Below are positions 8,892 to 15,716 of a stretch of 64,000 bases of DNA, in pieces. The DNA comes from Candidatus Omnitrophota bacterium (GTDB lineage: Bacteria; Omnitrophota; Gorgyraeia; JABMRG01), in the NCBI GenBank assembly GCA_030593065.1, contig JAUVHV010000001.1, forward strand, positions 62,001 through 126,000, written 5' to 3'. Below the pieces are notes generated by a model that worked only from the letters and a program-made list of their open reading frames with translations, had not been told where the DNA came from and did not search any database. Made by a program: the position numbers and the translations under genes. Numbering within the stretch: position 1 is the stretch's first letter; each line of letters starts with the position of its first letter.

Positions 8892-10164
8892 AATATTAAG
8901 TATAGTTGGAAATGTTCTCGCGGTACGCGCGGAAGGGGTAGCATACGAAGAGCTCGCGCAGGTCTCTACGCAACATGGTAGTTCGTTTGCCCAGGTGATA
9001 AGGCTGGATAAAGATATGGTCTATCTGCAGGCATTTCAAGGCTCGAGAGGAATCTCTACAGGTAATGAGATAAAGTTTTTAGGCCATCCTATGCGGGTTG
9101 GGTTTTCTTCTAATCTTCTGGGAAGGATATTCAATGGAAGCGGTGAGCCGCGTGATGGAGGGCCGTCATTATCAGATAATATGATAGAAGTAGCGGGCCC
9201 TGTTGTAAATCCGGCAAAACGGATTATTCCGAGTAATATGATACGGACAAATATTCCTATGATAGATCTCTTCAACTCGCTTGTGGAATCGCAAAAACTT
9301 CCTATATTCTCTGTTTCCGGTGAACCGTATAATGAACTGCTTGCGAGAATAGCGCTTCAGGCAGAGGTTGACCTGATAATATTAGGCGGTATCGGCCTTA
9401 AATACGACCAGTATATGTATTTTAAATCTACATTAGAAGAAGGCGGCGCGCTTAGCAGGTCTATTTTTTTTATTCATACAGCGTCAGACCCGATAGTAGA
9501 AGGGCTCATGGTACCGGATATGTGCCTTGCTGTGGCAGAGAAATTCGCCTTAGACGGCAAAAAGACACTGGTTCTCTTATCAGACATGACAAATTTCGCG
9601 GATGCTTTAAAAGAGATGGCTATTACAATGGAACAGGTTCCATCGAACAGGGGTTATCCCGGTGACCTGTACAGCCAGCTTGCCTCAAGATATGAGAAAG
9701 CAGTGGATTTCGAAGGCGCGGGTTCTATTACTGTTTTGGCTGTAACAACAATGCCTGGTGACGATATAACACATCCAGTGCCTGATAATACAGGTTATAT
9801 TACAGAAGGGCAGTTCTATCTGCGTAATGGACGCATTGAACCATTTGGATCTTTAAGCAGGCTTAAACAACTTGTTAATAAGAATACGCGGGAAGACCAC
9901 AGGGCGATTATGGATGGCATGATCCAGCTTTATGCTCAGTATAAAGATACAGAGGAAAAAAGGGCCATGGGTTTTAGAATGAGTGATTGGGATAATAAAT
10001 TACTTAAATACGGCAAACTCTTTGAGGATAATATGATGGATCTAAAGGTAAATATTCCGCTTGAAAAGGCTCTCGATAACGGGTGGAAGATTTTAGCAGG
10101 CTGCTTTGATCCACACGAGACGAATTTTCGCACAGAACTGGTCGATAAATTCTGGCCCCGTTAA
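8872..10164 (+). CDS. atpB: V/A-type ATPase subunit B
   Basis: 430 residues. This is the non-catalytic nucleotide-binding partner of subunit A. The P-loop is degenerate ([14 protein letters not shown] in place of a true Walker A), as expected for B subunits, while [14 protein letters not shown] and [22 protein letters not shown] are B-subunit signatures. The start at 8872 follows AAGGAAG and lies 20 nt inside atpA. A small GC-rich inverted repeat (10153-10172) spans its stop codon. Confidence 0.96.
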   Translation: MQRVCTKILSIVGNVLAVRAEGVAYEELAQVSTQHGSSFAQVIRLDKDMVYLQAFQGSRGISTGNEIKFLGHPMRVGFSSNLLGRIFNGSGEPRDGGPSLSDNMIEVAGPVVNPAKRIIPSNMIRTNIPMIDLFNSLVESQKLPIFSVSGEPYNELLARIALQAEVDLIILGGIGLKYDQYMYFKSTLEEGGALSRSIFFIHTASDPIVEGLMVPDMCLAVAEKFALDGKKTLVLLSDMTNFADALKEMAITMEQVPSNRGYPGDLYSQLASRYEKAVDFEGAGSITVLAVTTMPGDDITHPVPDNTGYITEGQFYLRNGRIEPFGSLSRLKQLVNKNTREDHRAIMDGMIQLYAQYKDTEEKRAMGFRMSDWDNKLLKYGKLFEDNMMDLKVNIPLEKALDNGWKILAGCFDPHETNFRTELVDKFWPR

Positions 10165-10172
10165 GGGGGCCA
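10153..10172 (+). other. Short GC-rich hairpin across the atpB stop
   Basis: TGGCCCC at 10153-10159 pairs with GGGGCCA at 10166-10172 around a 6-nt loop containing the atpB stop codon. No T-run follows, so it is not a classical terminator. It could affect the balance of subunit B to D expression or mRNA stability. This is only a structural observation. Confidence 0.4.
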
Positions 10173-10205
10173 AGTCTTATAGTTATAACTTAACTTGTGC
10201 CTTCT

Positions 10206-10811
10206 ATGTCAAAGCTAAAATATACAAAGAATGAATTAAAGCGGCAAAAAGACGATTTAAAGAGATTCACGAGATATTTACCAACTCTTACCTTAAAAAA
10301 GCAACAGTTGCAGCTTGAGATTACAAAAGCCGCCCATGTTATTAAAGAGATAGGTGAAGAGATTGAAAAGCTTACAATCTCTACTAATCGCTGGGCAGAG
10401 GTCTTTGCTGAAGATGTAGATATTAAAAATCTGATCAGGATAGAAAAAATTCACACAACAGAAGAGAACATAGCAGGCATAGATATCCCGGTGTTTGAAA
10501 GAGTGGATTTTAAGCAGGAGAAATATGATTTTGCCAGGATCCCTCTCTGGGTAGATTTCGGCATAGAAGCAATAAAAAAGGTAAGCAACCTTAATATACA
10601 GACTGCTTTGGTCAGGAAGAAGAGGGCCTTATTGGCAGAAGAGCTCAGGGTAACAGCTCAGAGAGTAAACCTCTTTGAAAAGATAATGATCCCGCGCTCC
10701 CATGAAAATATCAGAAAAATAAACATAGTACTCGGTGATATGCAGACAGCGGCGGTTGTAACCGGAAAGATCGCGAAGAGAAAAATAGAGCAGAAATGCA
10801 TAGGTGTATAG
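10206..10811 (+). CDS. atpD: V/A-type ATPase subunit D (central rotor)
   Basis: 201 residues from ATG 10206; an in-frame GTG at 10197 would add three residues, and neither start has a strong ribosome-binding site. The N-terminus (KYTKNELKRQKDDLKRFTRYLPTL, about 4-27) and the C-terminal half are long helices that form the coiled-coil rotor axle, with the typical KKQQLQLEI segment after the first helix. The protein rotates inside the A3B3 head and couples it to the membrane ring. It lies between atpB and atpI, 57 nt before the latter. Confidence 0.9.
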   Translation: MSKLKYTKNELKRQKDDLKRFTRYLPTLTLKKQQLQLEITKAAHVIKEIGEEIEKLTISTNRWAEVFAEDVDIKNLIRIEKIHTTEENIAGIDIPVFERVDFKQEKYDFARIPLWVDFGIEAIKKVSNLNIQTALVRKKRALLAEELRVTAQRVNLFEKIMIPRSHENIRKINIVLGDMQTAAVVTGKIAKRKIEQKCIGV

Positions 10812-10868
10812 GTATAAAGGTTACAAAGGTTTATAACTTTTTAACTATTAAGGTATAAGGGATAGACT

Positions 10869-12653
10869 GTGATTGTACAGATGAAAAAATTGACACTTAT
10901 TGTTACGCAAACAGGCAGGCAGGATATGTTAAAGAGCCTGCGCGCGCTTGGCGTTGCCCATATTAAAAATATCATAAAACCATTATCAGGTAATCTTAAT
11001 GATGTACTAGACGAGCTTGCGCATACCAACCAGGCCATCTCTGTGCTTGCCCAATACAAGGTAGAAAAACCTGTCCAGGCAATATCATGGACTTGGGCGG
11101 AGACACAGGAGAAGGTAAAAAAGGTAGCAGCTTTATCAAAAGAGCTCTCAGCAGCTAATCAGGATATCGATCGGACAAGAACCCAGATTGAGCATTTTAA
11201 GCCATGGGGCGCCTTCAATCCGAAAGATATTACCGAGCTTTCAAAAAAAGGTGTATATACCAACCTTTATACGCTCAACAAGAACGAGTTTAAGCAGATA
11301 GCCGACAGGGCAGATATAAATATTATAAGCCAGCAAAAGCGCTACAGTTATGTGGTACAGTTTTCTAAAAATCCTTATGATCAATTACCATTTAAAAAAA
11401 CGCCGCTTCCTGAAGAAGATTTTAAGCAGGCCCATTCAAGGTATCAGGCGCTGCAACAGAAAATAGCTGAGATAGATGGCATATTGAGCGCGAATACAGG
11501 CGCGCTTATCCATCTTAAGGAGTATGTAAAGGATTTGGAAAAACACAAAAAGTTTTTGAATGTAAAACATGGTATGGGCACAGAGAAGGGTTTTTCATAT
11601 CTCCAGGGATTCCTGCCTGAGAACAGAGAGGCGGAAGTAGCGAGACTTGCGGATATGCATAATGCGGGATATATTATTGAAGAGCCTGACGAGATGGATG
11701 ATGTGCCGACTTTTATTAAAAACCCTAAGTGGATAGAGATTATTAAGCCTGTATTCAGTTTTATGAATACAGTACCCGGGTACAAAGAATACGATATCAG
11801 CCTTTGGTTTTTGCTCTTTTTTAGCCTGTTCTTTGCTATGCTTATTGGTGACGCGGGTTATGGCGTGCTCTTTTTTGTAACAACATTTATTATCCGCAGA
11901 AAATTTAAAAAAGCCCCGCCACAACCGTTTTTTCTTATGTATGCGCTAAGCTTTACAACCATTCTTTGGGGAGCTATTACCGGGACATGGTTTGGTTCAG
12001 AACTGTTTGCACAGCTGCCGCTGCTCAACTCTTTTATTATTCAGGATATAAGCAGTTTTGCGGGTAATAACCAGAATCTCATGATATTTATATGTTTTAC
12101 AATCGGGGTTATACAATTAAGCATAGCTCACTTTATTCTGGGATTCAGATATTTCAATTCTTTAAAAGCATTAGCGGAATTAGGCTGGATATCTCTTTTA
12201 TGGGGGCTCTATTTTGTGGCTGGAGTGCTTGTGATAGCAAGGCCGTTTCCAGGTTTTGCGATGTATCTTCTTATAGGCGGCATAGGCCTTGTGCTCCTCT
12301 TTAGCCATCCGCAGAAGAATATTTTAAAGGGTATCGGGATTTCATTAACAAGTGTTCCATTAAAGATAATCAGTTCTTTCGGAGATGTTATATCGTATAT
12401 AAGGCTATTCGCGGTAGGCTATGCATCCGTAGTTTTGGCAAGTACTTTTAATAATATGGCAGCTTCAATTGGTTTTAATTCGATAATTACCGGCCTTGGG
12501 GCAGCTTTGATACTTTTTCTTGGCCATGGCCTGAATATTATATTAGGTTTTATGGCTGTTATTGTTCATGGGGTCAGGCTCAATATGCTTGAGTTTTCAG
12601 GCCAGATGAACATGGAGTGGTCAGGAAAAGAGTACGCGCCTTTTAAGGAGTAA
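10869..12653 (+). CDS. atpI: V/A-type ATPase subunit I (membrane stator, a-subunit equivalent)
   Basis: 594 residues, start GTG at 10869 (IVQMKKLTLIVTQTGRQDMLKSL is the normal beginning). The first half, to about residue 300, is a soluble helical arm that contacts the stalks. The second half has about seven or eight membrane segments beginning at about residue 310 (WFLLFFSLFFAMLIGDAGYGVLFF). The GDAGYG motif and the segment SSFGDVISYIRLFAVGYASVVLA, including the Arg that releases ions from the ring, are characteristic. With subunit K it forms the ion channel. It stops 34 nt before atpK. Confidence 0.94.
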   Translation: MIVQMKKLTLIVTQTGRQDMLKSLRALGVAHIKNIIKPLSGNLNDVLDELAHTNQAISVLAQYKVEKPVQAISWTWAETQEKVKKVAALSKELSAANQDIDRTRTQIEHFKPWGAFNPKDITELSKKGVYTNLYTLNKNEFKQIADRADINIISQQKRYSYVVQFSKNPYDQLPFKKTPLPEEDFKQAHSRYQALQQKIAEIDGILSANTGALIHLKEYVKDLEKHKKFLNVKHGMGTEKGFSYLQGFLPENREAEVARLADMHNAGYIIEEPDEMDDVPTFIKNPKWIEIIKPVFSFMNTVPGYKEYDISLWFLLFFSLFFAMLIGDAGYGVLFFVTTFIIRRKFKKAPPQPFFLMYALSFTTILWGAITGTWFGSELFAQLPLLNSFIIQDISSFAGNNQNLMIFICFTIGVIQLSIAHFILGFRYFNSLKALAELGWISLLWGLYFVAGVLVIARPFPGFAMYLLIGGIGLVLLFSHPQKNILKGIGISLTSVPLKIISSFGDVISYIRLFAVGYASVVLASTFNNMAASIGFNSIITGLGAALILFLGHGLNIILGFMAVIVHGVRLNMLEFSGQMNMEWSGKEYAPFKE

Positions 12654-12687
12654 ATATTAACTTTAAGTATATAGGAGGAGCAATTAT

Positions 12688-13128
12688 ATGATACAGGGTT
12701 TAGGAGACATGGGTTTATCATTAACATTGGCAGCTGCTGGTTCGGCACTGGGAACCGGTGCCGCGGGCATGGCGGCAATAGGTGCGTGGAAAAAGGCTTT
12801 TGCGCAGAACAAGATGGCGCCTTTCATACTGATCGCGTTTGTAGGTGCGCCGCTATCACAGACAATATATGGTTTTATTCTGAAAAACCAGATAATAGCA
12901 GCTAACCTGCCACCGGATTCATACCCGTTCCAGATAATATTAGGGGCAGCGGCAGGTATGGCGCTGGGTTTTTCAGCCTGGATGCAGGGAAAAGCAGGCG
13001 CAAGCGCGGCAGATGCCTTGACAGAGACAGGCAAAGGTTTTGGGAATTATATCATGGTTCTCGGTGTTATCGAGACAGTCGCGCTTTTCGTAATGGTCTT
13101 CACCATGACAGCGCTTCCGAAGGGCTAA
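12688..13128 (+). CDS. atpK: V/A-type ATPase proteolipid subunit K (rotor ring)
   Basis: 146 residues with four hydrophobic helices, that is, two fused hairpins, as in V-type proteolipids. The ion-binding carboxylate is Glu129 in the last helix (VLGVIETVALFV). Gln58 (PLSQTIYG) and Gln100 (SAWMQGK) occupy places where Na+-binding rings such as Enterococcus NtpK have glutamines, so Na+ coupling is plausible but unproven. The first hairpin lacks an acidic residue in its second helix, giving one site per four helices. A strong AGGAGGAG precedes the start. It is the last gene of the operon. Confidence 0.94.
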   Translation: MIQGLGDMGLSLTLAAAGSALGTGAAGMAAIGAWKKAFAQNKMAPFILIAFVGAPLSQTIYGFILKNQIIAANLPPDSYPFQIILGAAAGMALGFSAWMQGKAGASAADALTETGKGFGNYIMVLGVIETVALFVMVFTMTALPKG

Positions 13129-13142
13129 AAAGTTAAAAATAG

Positions 13143-13171
13143 TTGACAAGACCGTGCTCTTTGTGGATAAT
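13143..13171 (+). promoter_or_regulatory. Promoter of the tRNA-Val/tRNA-Asp cluster
   Basis: TTGACA at 13143-13148, a 17-nt spacer and GATAAT at 13166-13171 precede tRNA-Val by 34 nt. The two tRNAs are likely co-transcribed. Before the integrative element entered, tRNA-Phe would have lain about 120 nt after tRNA-Asp's start and probably used this promoter too. Confidence 0.7.
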
Positions 13172-13205
13172 ATATATTCTTTTGAGATATTAGACAAAAT
13201 ATCGT

Positions 13206-13282
13206 GGGCGGTTAGTTCAGTTGGTTAGAACGCCTGTTTTACACACAGGAGGTCGTAGGTTCGACTCCTACACCGCCCACCA
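13206..13282 (+). tRNA. tRNA-Val (anticodon TAC)
   Basis: 77 nt. Acceptor stem GGGCGGT pairs with ACCGCCC; the anticodon stem CCTGT/ACAGG encloses loop TTTACAC with anticodon TAC; the T-arm contains GGTTCGACTCC. The 3' CCA is encoded. It is followed 19 nt later by tRNA-Asp. Confidence 0.97.
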
Positions 13283-13301
13283 TTACTTAAACTGTATTTA
13301 C

Positions 13302-13379
13302 GGGGACGTAGCGTAGCCGGCTCAACGCATCAGATTGTCGATCTGAGGATCGCGGGTTCGAATCCCGTCGTCCCCGCCA
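13302..13379 (+). tRNA. tRNA-Asp (anticodon GTC), integration target
   Basis: 78 nt. Acceptor stem GGGGACG pairs with CGTCCCC; anticodon stem TCAGA/TCTGA encloses TTGTCGA with anticodon GTC; discriminator base G and an encoded CCA follow. The last 17 nt plus two following bases recur exactly at 23135-23153, making this the attachment site of the downstream element. The gene is intact on the left side of the insertion. Confidence 0.97.
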
Positions 13380-13381
13380 TG
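13363..13381 (+). repeat. attL: 19-bp direct repeat at the tRNA-Asp 3' end
   Basis: TCCCGTCGTCCCCGCCATG occurs here, inside the tRNA-Asp T-arm and acceptor stem, and again at 23135-23153. Such a duplicated tRNA 3' end is the footprint of site-specific integration by a tyrosine recombinase. Confidence 0.92.
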
Positions 13382-13409
13382 TTATTCAGAGGAGAGTGAT
13401 TTTCTTCAC

Positions 13410-13453
13410 AAACCCTACTTATCGTCGATAAGACAATAGGTAGGGTTTTTTAT
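13410..13453 (+). terminator. Rho-independent terminator just inside attL
   Basis: AAACCCTAC (13410-13418) pairs with GTAGGGTTT (13440-13448), and the T-run continues to 13453. The loop contains TTATCGTCGATAA. It would end transcription from the tRNA-Val/Asp promoter 31 nt after tRNA-Asp. It belongs to the element, not to the original chromosome. Confidence 0.85.
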
Positions 13454-13488
13454 TTCCTTTAAAACCTTGGTATTTCTATCGTTTTTGT

Positions 13489-13505
13489 CACGTTCCTGTC
13501 ACGTT
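13489..13505 (+). repeat. Left copy of a 17-bp terminal direct repeat (candidate integrase arm site)
   Basis: CACGTTCCTGTCACGTT is repeated exactly at 23046-23062 near the other end of the element. Each copy contains CACGTT twice with starts 11 bp apart, about one helical turn, as expected of arm-type integrase or excisionase binding sites. Confidence 0.65.
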
Positions 13506-13517
13506 TTGCCCGCTGTC

Positions 13518-13537
13518 ATTCCCGTGAAAACGGGAAT
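13518..13537. repeat. Dispersed palindrome of the ATTCCCG...CGGGAAT type, copy 1
   Basis: ATTCCCGT (13518-13525), GAAA, ACGGGAAT (13530-13537) form an 8-bp stem with a 4-nt loop. A second copy lies at 14337-14356 inside a coding sequence. Similar palindromes are scattered through many bacterial genomes. Confidence 0.7.
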
Positions 13538-13687
13538 TCAAACCTACCTATAGTCAGCAATCCCAAAAAGCATTGTTAAAATTCTTAACATAGCTTTAAA
13601 CACAGCATTGTTAAAAATCTTAACTCTCTAGTATGTTTAAATAAAAAAAAGATAAATAAAGTGTTTTTGTCATCCTAAGCAAAGCTT

Positions 13688-13724
13688 CTGTCATCTTGAG
13701 GAGCGAAGCGACGAAAGATCTAAA
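13688..13724 (+). repeat. Dispersed TGTCAT...ATCTAAA repeat, copy 1
   Basis: This 37-nt unit begins CTGTCATCTTGAG and ends GATCTAAA, with a small internal GAGCGAAGCGACG palindrome. A diverged copy of the same length and ends lies at 14071-14107 inside the next gene. The stretch 13383-13742 otherwise holds the terminator, the arm site and one more palindrome, but no gene. Confidence 0.65.
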
Positions 13725-13742
13725 CACTAAAACAGGACGAAT

Positions 13743-14192
13743 ATGAGAAAATTCTACCCATTCGGCTGGATAGACAGAGACCTTAAAAACCTTGGTTTTT
13801 TAAGCCAAATGTCAGCTTCAGCTGCAAAGCTATATATCTTATATGTATTATCAGGCGGCACTGAAGGTAAAAGCTGCTATGGCATAGAGGCCTTAAAGGA
13901 AGCAACAGGTTTATCAGCGCCTACCATCTACAAATCCCGGCAGGAATTAGAGGATATGCGGCTTATAATCACTAATAAAGAAATGGTACGTGGCCATAAA
14001 AACAAAAAACCCAAAATATGGGTCGAATTACAGGATCTGCCAGTAAACGAGCTATCAATTAAACGCCGCTCTGTCATTCTGAGCCCTAAAAGGGCGAAGA
14101 ATCTAAAGCATCAGCAATCCCAGCAAAAATACGACATGCCAGCCTGGATGCAGCTCGGTGCCGAACGCCTAAGGAGAAAATGCTCAACCTAA
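13743..14192 (+). CDS. Winged-helix/helix-turn-helix protein of the integrative element
   Basis: 149 residues. The segment from about 24 to 85 (SASAAKLYILYVLSGG, GIEALKEATGLSAPTIYKSR, QELEDMRLI) reads as a winged helix, with the recognition helix at about 56-68. Such proteins occur near one end of integrative elements and phages as replication-initiation or regulatory proteins; which applies here is unknown. Residues of about 110-122 (SVILSPKRAKNLK) are encoded by an embedded dispersed repeat (14071-14107). It overlaps the next gene by 13 nt. The ribosome-binding site is weak (AGGA). Confidence 0.6.
   Translation: MRKFYPFGWIDRDLKNLGFLSQMSASAAKLYILYVLSGGTEGKSCYGIEALKEATGLSAPTIYKSRQELEDMRLIITNKEMVRGHKNKKPKIWVELQDLPVNELSIKRRSVILSPKRAKNLKHQQSQQKYDMPAWMQLGAERLRRKCST
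14071..14107 (+). repeat. Dispersed TGTCAT...ATCTAAA repeat, copy 2 (in frame in a gene)
   Basis: This 37-nt unit begins CTGTCATTCTGAG and ends AATCTAAA, matching the ends and length of the copy at 13688-13724. The internal GCCCTAAAAGGGC is palindromic. It keeps the host reading frame open and adds about 12 residues. Confidence 0.65.
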
Positions 14193-14413
14193 AATCCCTA
14201 TTTAGCCTTCCCTATGGCTACTACGACTATATCTGGGTAGAAGTCGAGCTTATCCACGAGACCAAAAAAGCCATTCTTATTGAATTTGACGGCAAGCAAG
14301 TCTGGCTTCCCAAAGCATGGATAAGAGCATGTTGTCATTCCCGTGAAAGCGGGAATCCAGAAGCAGCTTCCATCTACATCTCCCTCTACCACTGGGCCAA
14401 GAAATTTGCATAG
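14180..14413 (+). CDS. Small element protein containing a repeat-encoded insertion
   Basis: 77 residues, function unknown. The start has AGGAGAAA in front of it and overlaps the preceding gene. The middle, AILIEFDGKQVWLPKAWI, resembles a short protein common on phages and integrative elements that normally continues into a tail with an (I)PEW-like or HWAKK-like end. Here ISLYHWAKKF is preceded by CCHSRESGNPE, the translation of the palindrome at 14337-14356. So a dispersed repeat appears to have been captured in frame. Confidence 0.5.
   Translation: MLNLKSLFSLPYGYYDYIWVEVELIHETKKAILIEFDGKQVWLPKAWIRACCHSRESGNPEAASIYISLYHWAKKFA
14337..14356. repeat. Dispersed palindrome of the ATTCCCG...CGGGAAT type, copy 2 (inside a gene)
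   Basis: ATTCCCG, T-GAAA-G, CGGGAAT form a 7-bp stem. The surrounding TGTCATTCCCGTGAAA is shared with copy 1 at 13514-13529. Its translation gives CHSRESGNP, a peptide seen wherever this repeat enters coding sequence. Confidence 0.7.
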
Positions 14414-14454
14414 TCAGTGCTTTGTGCTCTACGCAAAAGCACAAAGCACTGACT
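14412..14454. repeat. Perfect 17-bp inverted repeat
   Basis: AGTCAGTGCTTTGTGCT (14412-14428) and AGCACAAAGCACTGACT (14438-14454) are exact reverse complements around a 9-nt loop, beginning in the stop codon of the 77-residue gene. No T-run follows, so this is not a standard terminator. It may be a transcription stop of another kind, a protein site or a transposon scar. The stretch to 14690 shows nothing else certain. Confidence 0.75.
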
Positions 14455-14690
14455 TAATAAACGGAGTTTACAGGGGCTGTTTTTTAGTGTATAATAATGC
14501 CACATAGTAAAGAAAGAATGGGACGCATCCCAAAGCGACACGTTCCCAACATCACCTTGATCCGGCAGTCAGGCGATGGAGAAAGAACGGCGTAACATAA
14601 TATCTTGGTATGGTGGTTATGGAGTAAATTTGGTTGGTAAATTAGCTGCTTAAATGATAAAATTACATCACCCATTAAGGACATAATGCA

Positions 14691-15716
14691 ATGAAATCAG
14701 AAGACATAGCAAAGATATTCGAATCGTTTATACGGCACGATTCCGACTCCTTTCATAAAACAGCATTAGATATTATTGAAAATGAAAAACGGTTAAAACA
14801 TCACCTATTAGCCGACGAGCTTGAGAAAATTTTAAATAAAAAAAATAGCAATGGTAACGGTAACGGCAATAATATCCCATCTCTACAATTACCTCCTATT
14901 CCACGAGATAATGAAAAAGGCTTTCGATTATTAAGCACAAAAAGGTATTTCCTTAATTGGGAAGACGCTATTTTAGAGAGTGACGCAGAAGATTCCTTAA
15001 AGCAGATATTCAAAGAACTTCAGAGAGAAGATGTTTTAGGAACATACGGGCTGAAACCAAAGCAAAAAATACTTTTTTATGGCCCTCCCGGAACAGGAAA
15101 AACCTTATCTGCAAAAGTCTTAAGTTCTGTAATAGGCTACCCTACTGTTATAGTAAATTTTGAATCCATAATTTCCTCATATCTTGGCGAAACATCTTCT
15201 AATTTACGAAAAGTGTTTGATTTTATAGAAAAGGGGCGCTGGCTTGTTTTGTTTGATGAGTTTGACATAATAGGTAAACAAAGAGACGATCCTACAGAAC
15301 ACGGAGAAATCAAGAGAGTGGTTAACAATTTTATGTTAATGCTTGAACATTATGAAGGTGAGAGCATAATCGTGGCAGCATCGAATCATCCGCATTTGTT
15401 AGACATAGGAGTCTGGAGAAGATTTGATGAGGTAGTATATTTTGGGCTTCCAAATAAAATTGCACGGAAAAAACTATTCGAAAAATACCTGAAAGTAATG
15501 ACAAAGGAAAATGATGTTGAGTTCGATGCTCTCGTAGGCGAAACCGGTGGGTTTTCCGGATCCGATATAGAGCAAGCCTGCTTAAACGCACTACGACGCT
15601 CGATACTTGCCGATAAAAAAAGTATTTCTATGATTGAATTGAAACAAAGCATTGCAAAGCAGAAAGATAAACTTAAAGCTATAGGTGTAAAAATAAATGC
15701 CCGAAGAACACCTTAA
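14691..15716 (+). CDS. AAA+ ATPase, IetA-like partner of a subtilase
   Basis: 341 residues. A helical N-terminal domain (about 1-50) and an Asn/Gly-rich linker (52-61) precede one AAA+ module. Walker A is GPPGTGKT at 131-138, Walker B is WLVLFDEFD at 184-192, sensor-1 Asn is in AASNHPH (229-235), candidate arginine fingers are Arg243-Arg244, and the lid GFSGSDIEQACLNAL is at about 288-302. No membrane segment or protease domain is present. It overlaps the subtilase gene by 20 nt, so the two are translationally coupled. AAA ATPase plus S8 protease pairs match IetAS, known from Ti plasmids (plasmid stability) and as an anti-phage system in defence-gene screens. That role is inferred here. Confidence 0.78.
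   Translation: MKSEDIAKIFESFIRHDSDSFHKTALDIIENEKRLKHHLLADELEKILNKKNSNGNGNGNNIPSLQLPPIPRDNEKGFRLLSTKRYFLNWEDAILESDAEDSLKQIFKELQREDVLGTYGLKPKQKILFYGPPGTGKTLSAKVLSSVIGYPTVIVNFESIISSYLGETSSNLRKVFDFIEKGRWLVLFDEFDIIGKQRDDPTEHGEIKRVVNNFMLMLEHYEGESIIVAASNHPHLLDIGVWRRFDEVVYFGLPNKIARKKLFEKYLKVMTKENDVEFDALVGETGGFSGSDIEQACLNALRRSILADKKSISMIELKQSIAKQKDKLKAIGVKINARRTP

Noticed and set aside
14497-14595. Possible 32-residue protein (MPHSKERMGRIPKRHVPNIT...)
   Set aside because: No ribosome-binding site or known family; it could be a gene remnant, but nothing supports it beyond an open frame.
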